A stretch of 64,000 bases of DNA from an uncultured Clostridium sp. (GCA_900549235.1 URNT01000014.1:23219-87218); one strand, 5' to 3'; shown: positions 25,983 through 35,350, counted from the first letter of the stretch. The notes: a model not told the origin generated them from the letters alone. Numbers and translations: made by a program.

Positions 25983-27041
25983 ATGGAAACGAGACGGATC
26001 AGGATAAAAGACAGAGAACATATAAAGGATGAGGAGCTTTTAGAGGCAGCCCGGATTTTAAGGGAAGGGGGGCTCGTAGCCTTCCCCACCGAGACGGTCT
26101 ACGGCCTGGGAGGCAATGCCCTGGATGAGGATGCGGCCCGTAAAATCTACGCGGCCAAGGGGCGCCCCTCAGATAATCCCCTGATCGCCCATGTGGCACA
26201 GGAGAGCCAGATCGAGCCCCTGGTGTCTTACATACCGGAGGCAGGCCGGAAGCTGATGGACGCCTTCTGGCCCGGCCCTCTGACCATGATCTTTCCAAAG
26301 AGCAGCCGTGTTCCTTACGGTACCACAGGAGGCCTTGATACAGTGGCTGTCCGTATGCCAAGCGACCAGGTGGCAGCCCGTCTGATCGCTCTTTCCGGCG
26401 TGCCCGTTGCCGCTCCCAGCGCCAATACCTCCGGCCGCCCAAGCCCTACTACAGCGGATCATGTATGGGAGGATATGGAGGGGAAGATCGATATGGTCAT
26501 AGACGGCGGCCCTGTGGGGATCGGTGTGGAATCCACCATTGTAGACGTATCATGCGAGCCTCCGTCGGTGCTCCGGCCCGGCGCCATTACCATGGAGATG
26601 CTCCGTGAGGTGCTGGGAGAGGTAACGATAGATCCGGCCATCCTTGGCCCTGTATCGCCGGACATAAAGCCCAAGGCTCCTGGGATGAAATACAGGCACT
26701 ACGCTCCCAGGGCGGAGCTGGCTTTAGTTGCCTCAGAGGATATGGGACGCATGATAGAAAAGGTAAGGGAACTGGCAGCAGAGAAGCAAAAGGCGGGGGC
26801 CCGGGTGGGGATCATCTGCACCGACGAGTCAAGAGACGCCTATCCGGCAGGCCAGGTACGGAGCATCGGCTCCCGGAAAGACCCTGCATCCGTCGCCCAT
26901 AACCTCTATGGGGTGCTCCGGGAGTTTGATGATCTGAAGGTGGATTTCATTTTCTCAGAGAGCTTTCCAGCCGACCACCTGGGACAGGCCATTATGAACC
27001 GGCTGTCCAAGGCGGCGGGGTATCATATTATAAATGTATAG
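25983..27041 (+). CDS. ywlC: L-threonylcarbamoyladenylate synthase (Sua5/YwlC)
   Basis: A 352-residue protein. The N-terminal YrdC domain has the 'GGLVAFPTETVYGLGGNALD' and 'KGRPSDNPLIAHV' motifs and 'VPVAAPSANTSGRPSPT'. A C-terminal Sua5 domain follows the linker ('KAPGMKYRHYAPRAEL'). The enzyme makes threonylcarbamoyl-AMP from threonine, bicarbonate and ATP for t6A37 modification of tRNA. Start ATG 25983 follows GAGGT; an in-frame GTG at 25959 is unlikely. Confidence 0.95.
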   Translation: METRRIRIKDREHIKDEELLEAARILREGGLVAFPTETVYGLGGNALDEDAARKIYAAKGRPSDNPLIAHVAQESQIEPLVSYIPEAGRKLMDAFWPGPLTMIFPKSSRVPYGTTGGLDTVAVRMPSDQVAARLIALSGVPVAAPSANTSGRPSPTTADHVWEDMEGKIDMVIDGGPVGIGVESTIVDVSCEPPSVLRPGAITMEMLREVLGEVTIDPAILGPVSPDIKPKAPGMKYRHYAPRAELALVASEDMGRMIEKVRELAAEKQKAGARVGIICTDESRDAYPAGQVRSIGSRKDPASVAHNLYGVLREFDDLKVDFIFSESFPADHLGQAIMNRLSKAAGYHIINV

Positions 27042-27065
27042 GAACCATAGAAAGGAGTAAGCCAG

Positions 27066-27560
27066 ATGTCAGAGAAACGCGCAGATTATATTACATGGGA
27101 TGAATATTTTATGGGAGTGGCTATGCTTTCCGCCAAGCGCTCCAAGGATCCCAGCACCCAGGTGGGGGCCTGTATCGTAAGCCAGGACAACAAGATCCTT
27201 TCTATGGGCTATAACGGCTTTCCCAAGGGCTGTTCCGATGATGTGTTCCCCTGGGGGAAGGAGCATGAAAAGGAGGATCCTTACAACTCCAAATACTTCT
27301 ACTCCACCCACAGCGAGTTAAATGCCATTTTAAACTACCGGGGCGGCAGCCTGGAGGGAAGCAAGCTCTATGTCACCCTGTTCCCCTGTAACGAATGTGC
27401 CAAGGCCATTATCCAGGCAGGGATTAAAACCATTGTCTACGGCGGGGACAAATACGCCGGAACTGCGGCCGTCCGGGCCTCCAAGCGGATGCTGGATGCC
27501 GCTGGGGTGCGCTATTACCAGTACCAGGCCACCGGCCGCAGCCTGACCATCGAGGTGTAG
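27066..27560 (+). CDS. deoxycytidylate (dCMP) deaminase
   Basis: A 164-residue zinc deaminase. The zinc site is 'HSELNAIL' (His and catalytic Glu) and 'PCNECAKAII' (two Cys). 'RSKDPSTQVGACIV' at the N-terminus is characteristic of the ComEB/dCMP deaminase group. It produces dUMP for thymidylate synthesis. RBS is AAAGGAG before ATG 27066. The next gene starts three bases after its stop. Confidence 0.94.
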   Translation: MSEKRADYITWDEYFMGVAMLSAKRSKDPSTQVGACIVSQDNKILSMGYNGFPKGCSDDVFPWGKEHEKEDPYNSKYFYSTHSELNAILNYRGGSLEGSKLYVTLFPCNECAKAIIQAGIKTIVYGGDKYAGTAAVRASKRMLDAAGVRYYQYQATGRSLTIEV

Positions 27561-27563
27561 CCC

Positions 27564-29348
27564 ATGAAGATCCTTCTGGCGGCTATCAACGCCAAATACA
27601 TCCATTCTAATCTGGGGATCTACAGCCTGAAGGCCTATGCTGAGGAACAGCTGCGCTATCAGGGAAAGAAAGACCAGGCAGAGATCAGCCTGGGAGAATA
27701 TACCATTAATCATAGTACAGAGGCCATACTCCGTGATCTGTACCGCAGAAAGCCCGACGTGATCGGGTTTTCCTGCTATATCTGGAACATTCAGTGGATT
27801 CGTTCCCTTCTTCCGGATCTGCGGGCCGTCCTTCCAGAGGTCAGGATCTGGCTTGGAGGCCCGGAGGTCTCTTTTCACAGCGCCGGGATCCTTCGTGACA
27901 ACCCGGAGGCGGAGCTGGTGATGACCGGGGAAGGGGAGGAGACCTTTGCACAGCTTCTTTCCTTTCTGGTGGATAACCGGGAGGAAATGGCGTCTCATTG
28001 TGGATATCTCCCTGAAAAAGCCGGACAGCTTCCGGGCATTGTATTCAAAACCTTATCCGGCACGGTCATAGAGACACCCCGGCGCCCGGTGATGGATATG
28101 GACCGCCTTCCATTTTCTTATGGTTCTATGGATATGAAAGCGCTGGAGCACCGGATCATTTACTATGAGAGCAGCAGAGGCTGCCCCTTTTCCTGCAGCT
28201 ACTGCCTGTCCTCCATCGATAAGCAGGTGCGGTTTCGGAGCTTGGACCGGGTAAAGGAGGAATTATCTTTCTTTTTAAAGGCAGGGGTGCCTCAGGTTAA
28301 ATTTGTAGACCGCACCTTTAACAGCAGAAAGGATCATGCCATGGCCATCTGGCAGTTTATAAGGGATCATGACAATGGGGTGACCAATTTTCACTTTGAG
28401 ATTGCCGCCGACCTGCTGGATCAGGAGGAACTGGAGCTTCTGGCTTCCATGCGTCCCGGCCTGGTGCAGCTTGAGATCGGCGTCCAGTCTGCCAACCCCG
28501 ATACCCTGGCAGCCATCCGCAGAAGGACGGACCTTCAGAAAATAGGCGCTGCTGCTGCAGTCATCAACCGGGGCAGGAACGTGCACCAGCATCTGGACCT
28601 GATCGCCGGACTTCCCTATGAGGATCTGGCTTCCTTCCGCCGCTCCTTTGACCAGGTATACGCCATGGAGCCGGAGCAGCTGCAGCTTGGCTTCCTTAAG
28701 GTATTAAAGGGCTCTTATATGGAAGAAATGGCTCCGGCTTACGGCATACGGGCCTCCCTTACGCCGCCCTATGAGGTTCTTTCCACCCGCTGGCTGTCCT
28801 ACGGCGACATTCTGGAGCTGAAGGCGGTGGAGGAGATGGTGGAGGTCTATTACAACAGCAGGCAGTTTACCCTTACATTGGAAGCCTTGGGAAGGGAATA
28901 TGACAGCGCTTACAGTATGTTTCTGGAGCTGGCCCAATACTATGAAGCCAGGGAGCTTACGGGTTTCAGCCACAGCCGTCTGGCCCGGTTTGAGATCCTG
29001 TGGGATTTTATCAGCGCCTGCCCGCAGCTTCCTCTGGAAGCCTTTAGGGACCGCCTGATCACAGATCTGTACCTTCGGGAAAATGCCAAAAGCCGTCCTT
29101 CCTTCGCAAGGGATCAGTCTCTCTGGAAATCCCATATCCGTGAGCTGTTTCAGAGGGAGCAGGAGACCCCTCATTACCTCACCGGTTATGAGGGTTATGA
29201 CAGCCGCCAGCTTGCAAAGATGGCCCACGCCGAGGTGATGGGAGACGGAAGCCTGGTGTTGTTTGACTACAGCCAGAGAGATCCCCTTACCCACAATGCC
29301 AGGGCTGTGATCGCAGCCAGATTGCCCCGAAAGGAGGAGCTTTTATGA
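27564..29348 (+). CDS. B12-binding-domain radical SAM protein (DUF4080 type)
   Basis: A 594-residue protein. The N-terminal cobalamin-binding-like Rossmann domain ('NAKYIHSNLGIYSLKAY', 'DVIGFSCYIWNIQWI') is followed by a radical SAM core with the cluster motif 'SSRGCPFSCSYCLSS' (CxxxCxxC) near residue 215 and a C-terminal DUF4080-like region. The substrate of this class is unknown; members usually perform methyl transfer or ring chemistry. It follows dCMP deaminase with a 3-bp gap and overlaps nth by 4 bp, so it is part of a housekeeping operon. Confidence 0.88.
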   Translation: MKILLAAINAKYIHSNLGIYSLKAYAEEQLRYQGKKDQAEISLGEYTINHSTEAILRDLYRRKPDVIGFSCYIWNIQWIRSLLPDLRAVLPEVRIWLGGPEVSFHSAGILRDNPEAELVMTGEGEETFAQLLSFLVDNREEMASHCGYLPEKAGQLPGIVFKTLSGTVIETPRRPVMDMDRLPFSYGSMDMKALEHRIIYYESSRGCPFSCSYCLSSIDKQVRFRSLDRVKEELSFFLKAGVPQVKFVDRTFNSRKDHAMAIWQFIRDHDNGVTNFHFEIAADLLDQEELELLASMRPGLVQLEIGVQSANPDTLAAIRRRTDLQKIGAAAAVINRGRNVHQHLDLIAGLPYEDLASFRRSFDQVYAMEPEQLQLGFLKVLKGSYMEEMAPAYGIRASLTPPYEVLSTRWLSYGDILELKAVEEMVEVYYNSRQFTLTLEALGREYDSAYSMFLELAQYYEARELTGFSHSRLARFEILWDFISACPQLPLEAFRDRLITDLYLRENAKSRPSFARDQSLWKSHIRELFQREQETPHYLTGYEGYDSRQLAKMAHAEVMGDGSLVLFDYSQRDPLTHNARAVIAARLPRKEELL

Positions 29349-30013
29349 GCCCGAAACGAGAGACAAAGGCCGCCCGCGCCAGGCGGGTGGAGCAGATCCT
29401 GGAGGCTTTGGATCGTGAATACGGCAGGGAATACCGGTGCTATCTGAATTATGAGACTCCCTGGCAGCTTCTGATCGCCGTGATGCTTAGTGCCCAGTGC
29501 ACCGACGCCAGGGTGAATATTGTAACAGCGGATCTGTTTCCTAAATATAAGACCATCGAAGCCTTTGCCGGGGCTGATATAAGGGAGCTGGAAGAGGACA
29601 TCCGCTCCATCGGCTTTTATCATTCAAAGGCAAAAAATATCATATCCTGCTGTCAGGACCTTCTCACCCGCTTTGGGGGCCAGGTGCCCCGCTCGGTAGA
29701 AGATCTGACCTCCCTGGCAGGAGTAGGCAGAAAGACAGCCAATGTGATCCGGGGAAACATTTACCACGAACCAAGCGTCGTAGTGGATACCCATGTAAAG
29801 CGGATCTCCAGAAAGCTGGGCCTGACTGTGGAGGAGGAGCCTGAAAAGATCGAGCAGGATCTGATGAAGGTGCTGCCGGAGGATCACTGGATTCTCTGGA
29901 ATATCCATATCATCACTCTGGGCCGGACCATCTGCGTTGCCAGGAGGCCCAAATGCGGGGAATGTTTCCTGCGTGAATACTGTCCCGGCTGCACTCTGAC
30001 AAAAGAAACGTAA
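29345..30013 (+). CDS. nth: endonuclease III
   Basis: A 222-residue DNA glycosylase/AP lyase. The helix-hairpin-helix 'LAGVGRKTANVI' carries the catalytic Lys, and 'VVDTHVKRIS' the catalytic Asp. The C-terminal 4Fe-4S site is C-x6-C-x2-C-x5-C ('CVARRPKCGECFLREYC'). It removes oxidised pyrimidines in base excision repair. The start overlaps the radical SAM gene end in an ATGA arrangement. Confidence 0.97.
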   Translation: MSPKRETKAARARRVEQILEALDREYGREYRCYLNYETPWQLLIAVMLSAQCTDARVNIVTADLFPKYKTIEAFAGADIRELEEDIRSIGFYHSKAKNIISCCQDLLTRFGGQVPRSVEDLTSLAGVGRKTANVIRGNIYHEPSVVVDTHVKRISRKLGLTVEEEPEKIEQDLMKVLPEDHWILWNIHIITLGRTICVARRPKCGECFLREYCPGCTLTKET

Positions 30014-30027
30014 GAAAAGAGGATACC

Positions 30028-30735
30028 ATGATCAGATCATACATTGCCCTGGATATAGAAACTACCGGCTTAAACCCCAAAAGCGAGCGGATCACCGAGC
30101 TTGCGGCTCTGAGGGTAGAGGAGGGGCAGGTCCGAGGCTGCTTTTCCACCCTTATAAATCCAGAGCGCCCTCTGGATACCCGGATCATCCAGCTGACAGG
30201 CATTACAGATGAGATGGTGGCAGGAGCGCCGCCCATTGCCGCTGTGATGGAGGAATTTCTGGAATTCTGCGGCAGCCTTCCCCTTCTGGGCCACAACCTT
30301 CCCTTTGACTACAGCTTTTTAAAGCAGGCGGCGGTCAATCAGGGCCTGGAATTTGAAAAGGAGGGGGTTGATACTCTGACACTGTGCCGCAGTGTGATGC
30401 CAGCCGGTATCAGCCGCAGCCTGGGAAATGCCTGTGAATTTTACAATATTTCCCAGTCCTGCGCCCACCGGGCCGAGGCAGATGCCCGGTCCGCCCATCT
30501 GCTCTATCAGCATATCCTGGGGCTTTACGGCGAGACCCAGGCCGGGCTGTTCACCTCAAAGCCCCTGTTCTACAAGGCAAAACGGGAACAGCCCGCTACA
30601 AAAAGGCAAAAAGAATACTTGCAGGATTTATTAAAATGTCATAGAATAGACGTAACTGTGCAGATGGATAAGCTGAGCCGGAGCGAGGCTTCCAGGCTCA
30701 TCGACCATATTATCCTGACACATGGGAGAAACTGA
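30028..30735 (+). CDS. DnaQ-like 3'-5' exonuclease
   Basis: A 235-residue protein with the DEDDh exonuclease fold: motif I 'YIALDIETTGLNP', motif II 'GHNLPFDYSFL', motif III 'HRAEADARSAHLL'. The C-terminal tail contains 'QPATKRQKEYLQDLLKCH', a small helical region of unknown role, probably a DNA- or protein-contact extension. It resembles the epsilon proofreading subunit of DNA polymerase III but could be a free exonuclease. It follows nth by 14 bp. Confidence 0.9.
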   Translation: MIRSYIALDIETTGLNPKSERITELAALRVEEGQVRGCFSTLINPERPLDTRIIQLTGITDEMVAGAPPIAAVMEEFLEFCGSLPLLGHNLPFDYSFLKQAAVNQGLEFEKEGVDTLTLCRSVMPAGISRSLGNACEFYNISQSCAHRAEADARSAHLLYQHILGLYGETQAGLFTSKPLFYKAKREQPATKRQKEYLQDLLKCHRIDVTVQMDKLSRSEASRLIDHIILTHGRN

Positions 30736-30760
30736 AAATTTTCAAAGAAGGTGAATGTAC

Positions 30761-30871
30761 ATGCTTAACATGAGAGACCCTAAAGTAAAGAAGATCATTT
30801 CAAGTGTGATCGTAGTGATCCTGGTGCTGGCCATGATCGTGCCTATGGTATTAAGTGCAGTGATGTATTGA
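30761..30871 (+). CDS. 36-residue single-helix membrane protein
   Basis: Translation reads MLNMRDPKVKKIISS followed by a single hydrophobic helix to residue 33 ('VIVVILVLAMIVPMVLSAV'). AGAAGG lies nine bases upstream of ATG 30761; ATG 30755 is an in-frame alternative. The basic N-terminus followed by a helix indicates an inside-positive single-span peptide. I recognise similar tiny proteins only as conserved hypotheticals in Lachnospiraceae. Function is unknown. Confidence 0.55.
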   Translation: MLNMRDPKVKKIISSVIVVILVLAMIVPMVLSAVMY

Positions 30872-30909
30872 TCTGCACAGGGCCTGACAGGATATAAAGA
30901 GGAGATAAT

Positions 30910-32556
30910 ATGAGATATAAGATATGGAGTATGGCGGCGGGGATCGCGGCGGCGGGGATGCTGTGGGCATTTCCGCTGACCGCGGCAGCGGAGCCCGTAT
31001 TCCCGGAAGGCATAAGCGCCGGAGGTGAGAGCCTGGCGGGAAAGACTCTGAAGGAGGCAAAAGAGGAGCTTTCCCAGTACACGGACGGGATGGCGGGTCA
31101 GAAGGTGATCCTGACGGTAGACGGCCAGGAGGTAGAGACCACTGCGGCGGCCCTTGGCTTTCACTGGAGCAATACAGAGGCGGTAGACGAGGCGGCGGCC
31201 CAGTACCTGGGAGGCAGCCTGATCCGTCAGTATATGACCCAGAAGGATCTGAAGGCGGCGCCGGTGGATCTTGTCCTTGAGACCCAGGTGGACTCCGCTA
31301 TGGTGAAAACCTTTGTGGAGGAGCAGTGCCAGGGGATCACCGCAGAGGCTAAGGATGCCACGCTGACCAGAGAAAACGGCAAATTTGTAATTACTGACGG
31401 CGTTGTGGGCAAGATGGTAGATACTGCAGCCACAGAGGCCGCTTTAAATGAAGCCCTGGCAGGAGGTCTTGATGCCCCTGTCCAGGTGACGGCAGTCATT
31501 ACCGAGCAGCAGCCCGCGGTTACGTCGGAGGATCTGGCTGCGGTAAATGATGTGCTGGGTACATTTACAACTGATTTCAGCAGCAGCGGCGCGTCCCGCT
31601 CTACCAATGTAACCGTAGGCGCTTCCAAGATCAACGGCCATGTGCTGATGCCGGGTGAGGTATTATCCGGCTATGAGTGTCTTCAGCCCTTTACCACTGC
31701 CAATGGCTACAAGACGGCGGCGGCCTATGAAAATGGCCAGGTGGTAGACAGCATCGGCGGCGGTGTATGCCAGATCTCCACCACCCTGTACAATGCGGCC
31801 TTAAAGGCTGAGATCGAGATCGTCCAGAGGCAGAACCATTCCATGAGCGTGTCTTATGTAAAGCCCTCTATGGACGCGGCTATTGCGGGCACCTATAAGG
31901 ATCTGAAGATCAAGAATAATTACAGCACTCCCATCTATGTGGAGGGCTATACCAGCGGCAAAAAGCTGACCTTTACTATCTACGGCAAGGAGACAAGGCC
32001 GGCTAACCGAAAGGTAGAGTTTGTATCTGAGACCCTTGGGACCACAAGCCCGGGAGATCCTCAGCTGATTGTGGACAATAGCCTCGCGCCGGGAGCAAAG
32101 GTGCGGGTGCAGTCTTCCCATACAGGTCTCCGTTCCCAGCTGTGGAAGGTAGTGACAGTAGACGGTGTGGAGACAGAAAGAACCCTGCTCCATAAGGACA
32201 CCTACAACGCCTCCAAGGCTATTTACCGGGTAGGGCCTTCCGTACCGGCAGTGGTACCTCCACAGGGAGAGGTGACAGACCCGGCAGCGCCTGTGACACC
32301 TGTGGATCCCACGCAGGGAGGCAGTACGGCAGCGCCTTCCGATCCGGCGCCCTCTACAGGGGACAGCAGTTCCTCAGGAGGTCCCGGAGACACCAGCCCG
32401 TCTGCAGGCAGCAGCTCCTCAGGAGGTCCCGGGGATTCCGGCGCAGCCGCAGGCAGCAGTTCCTCAGGAGGCCCCGGAGATGCCGGCTCCTCAGGCGGGC
32501 CAGGAGCCCAGGCTCCGTCCACGGACAATGGGGTCCAGATCACACCCATTGCGTAA
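30910..32556 (+). CDS. VanW-family surface protein with Gly/Ser/Pro-rich tail
   Basis: A 548-residue secreted protein. Signal peptide ends near 'TAAAEP'. An N-terminal PG-binding-4-like repeat region (to about residue 210) is followed by the VanW domain ('NVTVGASKINGHVLMPGEVL', 'GGGVCQISTTLYNAAL') and a G5-like segment. The C-terminal 80 residues contain three near-identical SSSSGGPGD units in low-complexity sequence. VanW proteins occur in glycopeptide clusters and in sporulation or wall contexts; the biochemical role is not established. RBS is AGAGGAG. Confidence 0.9.
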   Translation: MRYKIWSMAAGIAAAGMLWAFPLTAAAEPVFPEGISAGGESLAGKTLKEAKEELSQYTDGMAGQKVILTVDGQEVETTAAALGFHWSNTEAVDEAAAQYLGGSLIRQYMTQKDLKAAPVDLVLETQVDSAMVKTFVEEQCQGITAEAKDATLTRENGKFVITDGVVGKMVDTAATEAALNEALAGGLDAPVQVTAVITEQQPAVTSEDLAAVNDVLGTFTTDFSSSGASRSTNVTVGASKINGHVLMPGEVLSGYECLQPFTTANGYKTAAAYENGQVVDSIGGGVCQISTTLYNAALKAEIEIVQRQNHSMSVSYVKPSMDAAIAGTYKDLKIKNNYSTPIYVEGYTSGKKLTFTIYGKETRPANRKVEFVSETLGTTSPGDPQLIVDNSLAPGAKVRVQSSHTGLRSQLWKVVTVDGVETERTLLHKDTYNASKAIYRVGPSVPAVVPPQGEVTDPAAPVTPVDPTQGGSTAAPSDPAPSTGDSSSSGGPGDTSPSAGSSSSGGPGDSGAAAGSSSSGGPGDAGSSGGPGAQAPSTDNGVQITPIA

Positions 32557-32567
32557 GGAGGGCTTTT

Positions 32568-33161
32568 ATGAGAACAGCAGGACAGGGGCCGGAAGGCTTT
32601 GAAAAACGGGACGGCTCCATGAAGCCGGGCCAGGATCTGGTGATGGCGGGCCTTACAGGCTACGAAGGCACCCGGATGATCTGGAGGAAAAAGAGCGGGC
32701 TGCTGAAGGGGTGGTTCTCTGCCTCCTTCCTGCGTGAGCTGGAGGCACAGGAGCCTGTGAGCCTTAAGATGTGGATCCGTGAAAAAGAGGCGGCGGGAGA
32801 ATTTCCCATTACCGCCTGTGAGTTTGCAGGAGAGGGCGGCGTTTTAGCTGCCCTTTGGAATTTGTCCGGGATCTACCGGGCTGGAGTGGATGTGGATCTG
32901 CGCCTGATGCCTATGCGCCAGGTAACAGTAGAGATCTGTGAGCGGTTTGAGTTAAATCCCTACCGCCTCCGCTGTGAAAACTGCGCCCTGATGGCGGCAG
33001 ACCGGGGCGGACAGCTGGCAAGGGAGCTTCAGGCCGCCGGGATCCCGGCGGCTGTGATCGGCAGCGTGATCCCGGGGATCGCGAGACAGATCCGTCATGG
33101 AGATGAGACCGCCGGGTTTTTAGAGCGGCCCCAGCCGGACGAGATCCATCGTATTGAGTGA
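32568..33161 (+). CDS. AIR-synthase/HypE-like C-terminal domain protein
   Basis: A 197-residue protein. 'GEGGVLAALWNLSGIYRAGV', 'RLRCENCALMAADRGGQLA' and 'AGIPAAVIGSVIPG' resemble the C-terminal half of PurM/HypE/SelD-type ATP-binding proteins. The N-terminal nucleotide-binding half is short or missing, so it may be a truncated or derived form. It lies 11 bp after the VanW gene. Related proteins are annotated as hydrogenase maturation factor-like; I see no hydrogenase genes nearby, so the function is unclear. Confidence 0.6.
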   Translation: MRTAGQGPEGFEKRDGSMKPGQDLVMAGLTGYEGTRMIWRKKSGLLKGWFSASFLRELEAQEPVSLKMWIREKEAAGEFPITACEFAGEGGVLAALWNLSGIYRAGVDVDLRLMPMRQVTVEICERFELNPYRLRCENCALMAADRGGQLARELQAAGIPAAVIGSVIPGIARQIRHGDETAGFLERPQPDEIHRIE

Positions 33162-33180
33162 CTATGGAGGTAAGGTAATT

Positions 33181-33663
33181 ATGAGAGAAAAAATTCTGGC
33201 AGTCATTGAAAAAAACAGCAGGATCGACCTGAAGGATCTGGCAGTTCTGCTTGGAGAAAGCGAGGTAGCGGTGGCCAATGAGATCGCGGCCATGGAAAAG
33301 GAGCATATTATCTGCGGCTACCACACTCTGATTAACTGGGACAATACCAGCGAGGAAAAGGTGATGGCTCTGATCGAGGTAAAGGTAACTCCTCAGAGGG
33401 GCATGGGCTTTGACAAGATCGCGGAGCGCATCTACCAGTACAGCGAAGTAAACGCCGTATATCTGATGAGCGGATCCTTTGACTTTACCGTATTTATCGA
33501 AGGCAAGACCATGCGCCAGGTAGCCCAGTTTGTATCAGACAAGCTGGCTCCCATGGAGTCTGTGCTGAGTACGGCTACTCACTTTGTATTAAAGAAATAT
33601 AAGGACCACGGAACTATTATAAGCGAACCGGTCCAGGATGAAAGGATGCTGATCACCCCATGA
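33181..33663 (+). CDS. Lrp/AsnC-family regulator
   Basis: A 160-residue protein with an N-terminal winged helix ('ILAVIEKNSRIDLKDLAVLL') and a C-terminal RAM-type ligand domain ('EVNAVYLMSGSFDFTVFIEG'). ATG 33181 follows GGAGG; the longer in-frame start at 33154 is less likely. It overlaps the aminotransferase gene by 4 bp, so the pair probably regulates and executes one amino-acid reaction, a common linkage in Firmicutes. The effector is unknown, but an amino acid is likely. Confidence 0.92.
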   Translation: MREKILAVIEKNSRIDLKDLAVLLGESEVAVANEIAAMEKEHIICGYHTLINWDNTSEEKVMALIEVKVTPQRGMGFDKIAERIYQYSEVNAVYLMSGSFDFTVFIEGKTMRQVAQFVSDKLAPMESVLSTATHFVLKKYKDHGTIISEPVQDERMLITP

Positions 33664-34829
33664 GAAATCCCTTATCAGACAAAATTGTAAACATCCCGCC
33701 CTCCGGGATCCGCAAGTTTTTTGATATTGTCAGCGAGATGAAGGACGCCATTTCCCTGGGTGTAGGCGAGCCGGATTTTGACACTCCCTGGCATATCCGG
33801 GAGGAGGGCATCTATTCCCTGGAAAAGGGCCGCACCTTTTATACTTCAAATGCCGGTCTTCGTCCCTTAAAGATAGAAATCTGCGAATACTTAAAGCGGC
33901 GCTGCCATGTGGTCTATGACCCGGATCACGAGGTGATGGTTACCGTAGGCGGCAGCGAGGCCATCGACATTGCTCTCAGGGCCATGTTAAACCAGGGGGA
34001 TGAGGTACTGATCCCTCAGCCAAGCTACGTTTCTTATATGCCCTGCGTAACGCTGGCAGACGGTGTTCCGGTGATCATTCAGCTGGAGGAAAAGGATCAG
34101 TTTAAGCTGACCCCGGAAAAACTCCTTGAGAAGATCACAGATAAGACTAAGATCCTGGTGCTTCCATTTCCAAACAACCCTACCGGGGCCATTATGGAAA
34201 AGGATGAATTGGAGGAAATCGCCAGGATCGTGGTGGAAAAGGATCTGTTTGTTATCTCTGACGAGATCTACTCCGAGCTTACATACGGGATGGATCACAC
34301 TACCATCGCCTCCTTCCCTGGCATGAAGGAGCGTACTGTACTGATCAATGGCTTTTCAAAGTCCTATGCCATGACCGGCTGGAGGCTGGGCTATGCTGCT
34401 GCGCCGGCTCTGATCCTGGAGCAGATGCTTAAGATCCACCAGTACGCCATTATGTGCGCACCCACAACCAGCCAGTACGCCGCCGTCTCCGCCATGAAAA
34501 ACGGTGATGCGGACGTGGCTCATATGAGAGAGGCCTACAATCAGCGCCGCCGCTACCTGCTTCATTCCTTTAAGGAAATGGGCATCGACTGCTTCGAGCC
34601 TCAGGGCGCATTTTACACCTTCCCCAATATCAGCCGTTTTGGCATGACCTCAGAGGAATTTGCCACAGCCCTTTTGAAGGAGGAAAAGGTGGCTGTCGTT
34701 CCCGGCACTGCCTTTGGAGACTGCGGCGAGGGCTTCGTCCGCATTTCCTATGCCTACTCCCTTGAGAACCTGAAGGAGGCTCTGGGGCGGATCCGCAGGT
34801 TTGTGGACAGGCTGGACGGAAAGGCGTGA
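33660..34829 (+). CDS. PLP-dependent aminotransferase, class I/II
   Basis: A 389-residue fold-type I enzyme. The cofactor Lys is in 'NGFSKSYAMTGWRLGYA', with 'GGSEAIDIALRAML' at the start of the large domain and 'PFPNNPTGAIMEKDEL' in the usual loop. The family includes aromatic, alanine and aspartate-like aminotransferases. Translational coupling to the upstream Lrp-type gene suggests that the substrate amino acid is sensed by that regulator. The specificity cannot be read from the sequence alone. Confidence 0.92.
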   Translation: MRNPLSDKIVNIPPSGIRKFFDIVSEMKDAISLGVGEPDFDTPWHIREEGIYSLEKGRTFYTSNAGLRPLKIEICEYLKRRCHVVYDPDHEVMVTVGGSEAIDIALRAMLNQGDEVLIPQPSYVSYMPCVTLADGVPVIIQLEEKDQFKLTPEKLLEKITDKTKILVLPFPNNPTGAIMEKDELEEIARIVVEKDLFVISDEIYSELTYGMDHTTIASFPGMKERTVLINGFSKSYAMTGWRLGYAAAPALILEQMLKIHQYAIMCAPTTSQYAAVSAMKNGDADVAHMREAYNQRRRYLLHSFKEMGIDCFEPQGAFYTFPNISRFGMTSEEFATALLKEEKVAVVPGTAFGDCGEGFVRISYAYSLENLKEALGRIRRFVDRLDGKA

Positions 34830-34833
34830 TCCT

Positions 34834-35334
34834 ATGATGAACATTGTACTTTTAGAACCGGAGATGCCGGCCAATACGGGAAACATCGGCCGTACCTGCG
34901 TGGCTACCGGCACAAGGCTCCACCTCATCGGGCCTCTGGGCTTTAAGCTCAGTGAAAAGGCGGTAAAACGGGCGGGACTGGACTACTGGGACAAGCTTGA
35001 TGTGACGGTATACAGTGATTACCAGGATTTTCTGGACCGGAATCCTGAGGCCCTGGGAAAGATGTATTTTGCCACCACAAAGGCCCATAAGGTGTATTCC
35101 GAGGTGGCCTATGAGGCAGACTGCTACCTGATGTTCGGCAAGGAAAGCGCCGGCATCCCGGAAGAGATTCTGGTGGAGAATGAAGACCACTGCGTCCGGA
35201 TCCCCATGTGGGGAGACATCCGTTCCCTGAACTTGTCAAATTCTGCTGCCATTGTGCTTTATGAGGCCCTGCGCCAGCATGGCTTTGAAAAAATGGAATT
35301 AAATGGACATCTTCACCGCCTTCAGTGGAAGTGA
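34834..35334 (+). CDS. trmL: tRNA (cytidine(34)-2'-O)-methyltransferase
   Basis: A 166-residue SPOUT methyltransferase. 'LEPEMPANTGNIGRTCVATG' is the conserved N-terminal motif, 'MFGKESAGIPEEIL' the motif 2 region, and 'RSLNLSNSAAIVLYEAL' motif 3 with the knot. It methylates the wobble 2'-OH of tRNA-Leu. ATG 34834 is 4 bp after the aminotransferase stop; ATG 34837 is an equally good neighbour. The length matches E. coli TrmL. Confidence 0.95.
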   Translation: MMNIVLLEPEMPANTGNIGRTCVATGTRLHLIGPLGFKLSEKAVKRAGLDYWDKLDVTVYSDYQDFLDRNPEALGKMYFATTKAHKVYSEVAYEADCYLMFGKESAGIPEEILVENEDHCVRIPMWGDIRSLNLSNSAAIVLYEALRQHGFEKMELNGHLHRLQWK

Positions 35335-35350
35335 TGTTGTCATAATGTAA

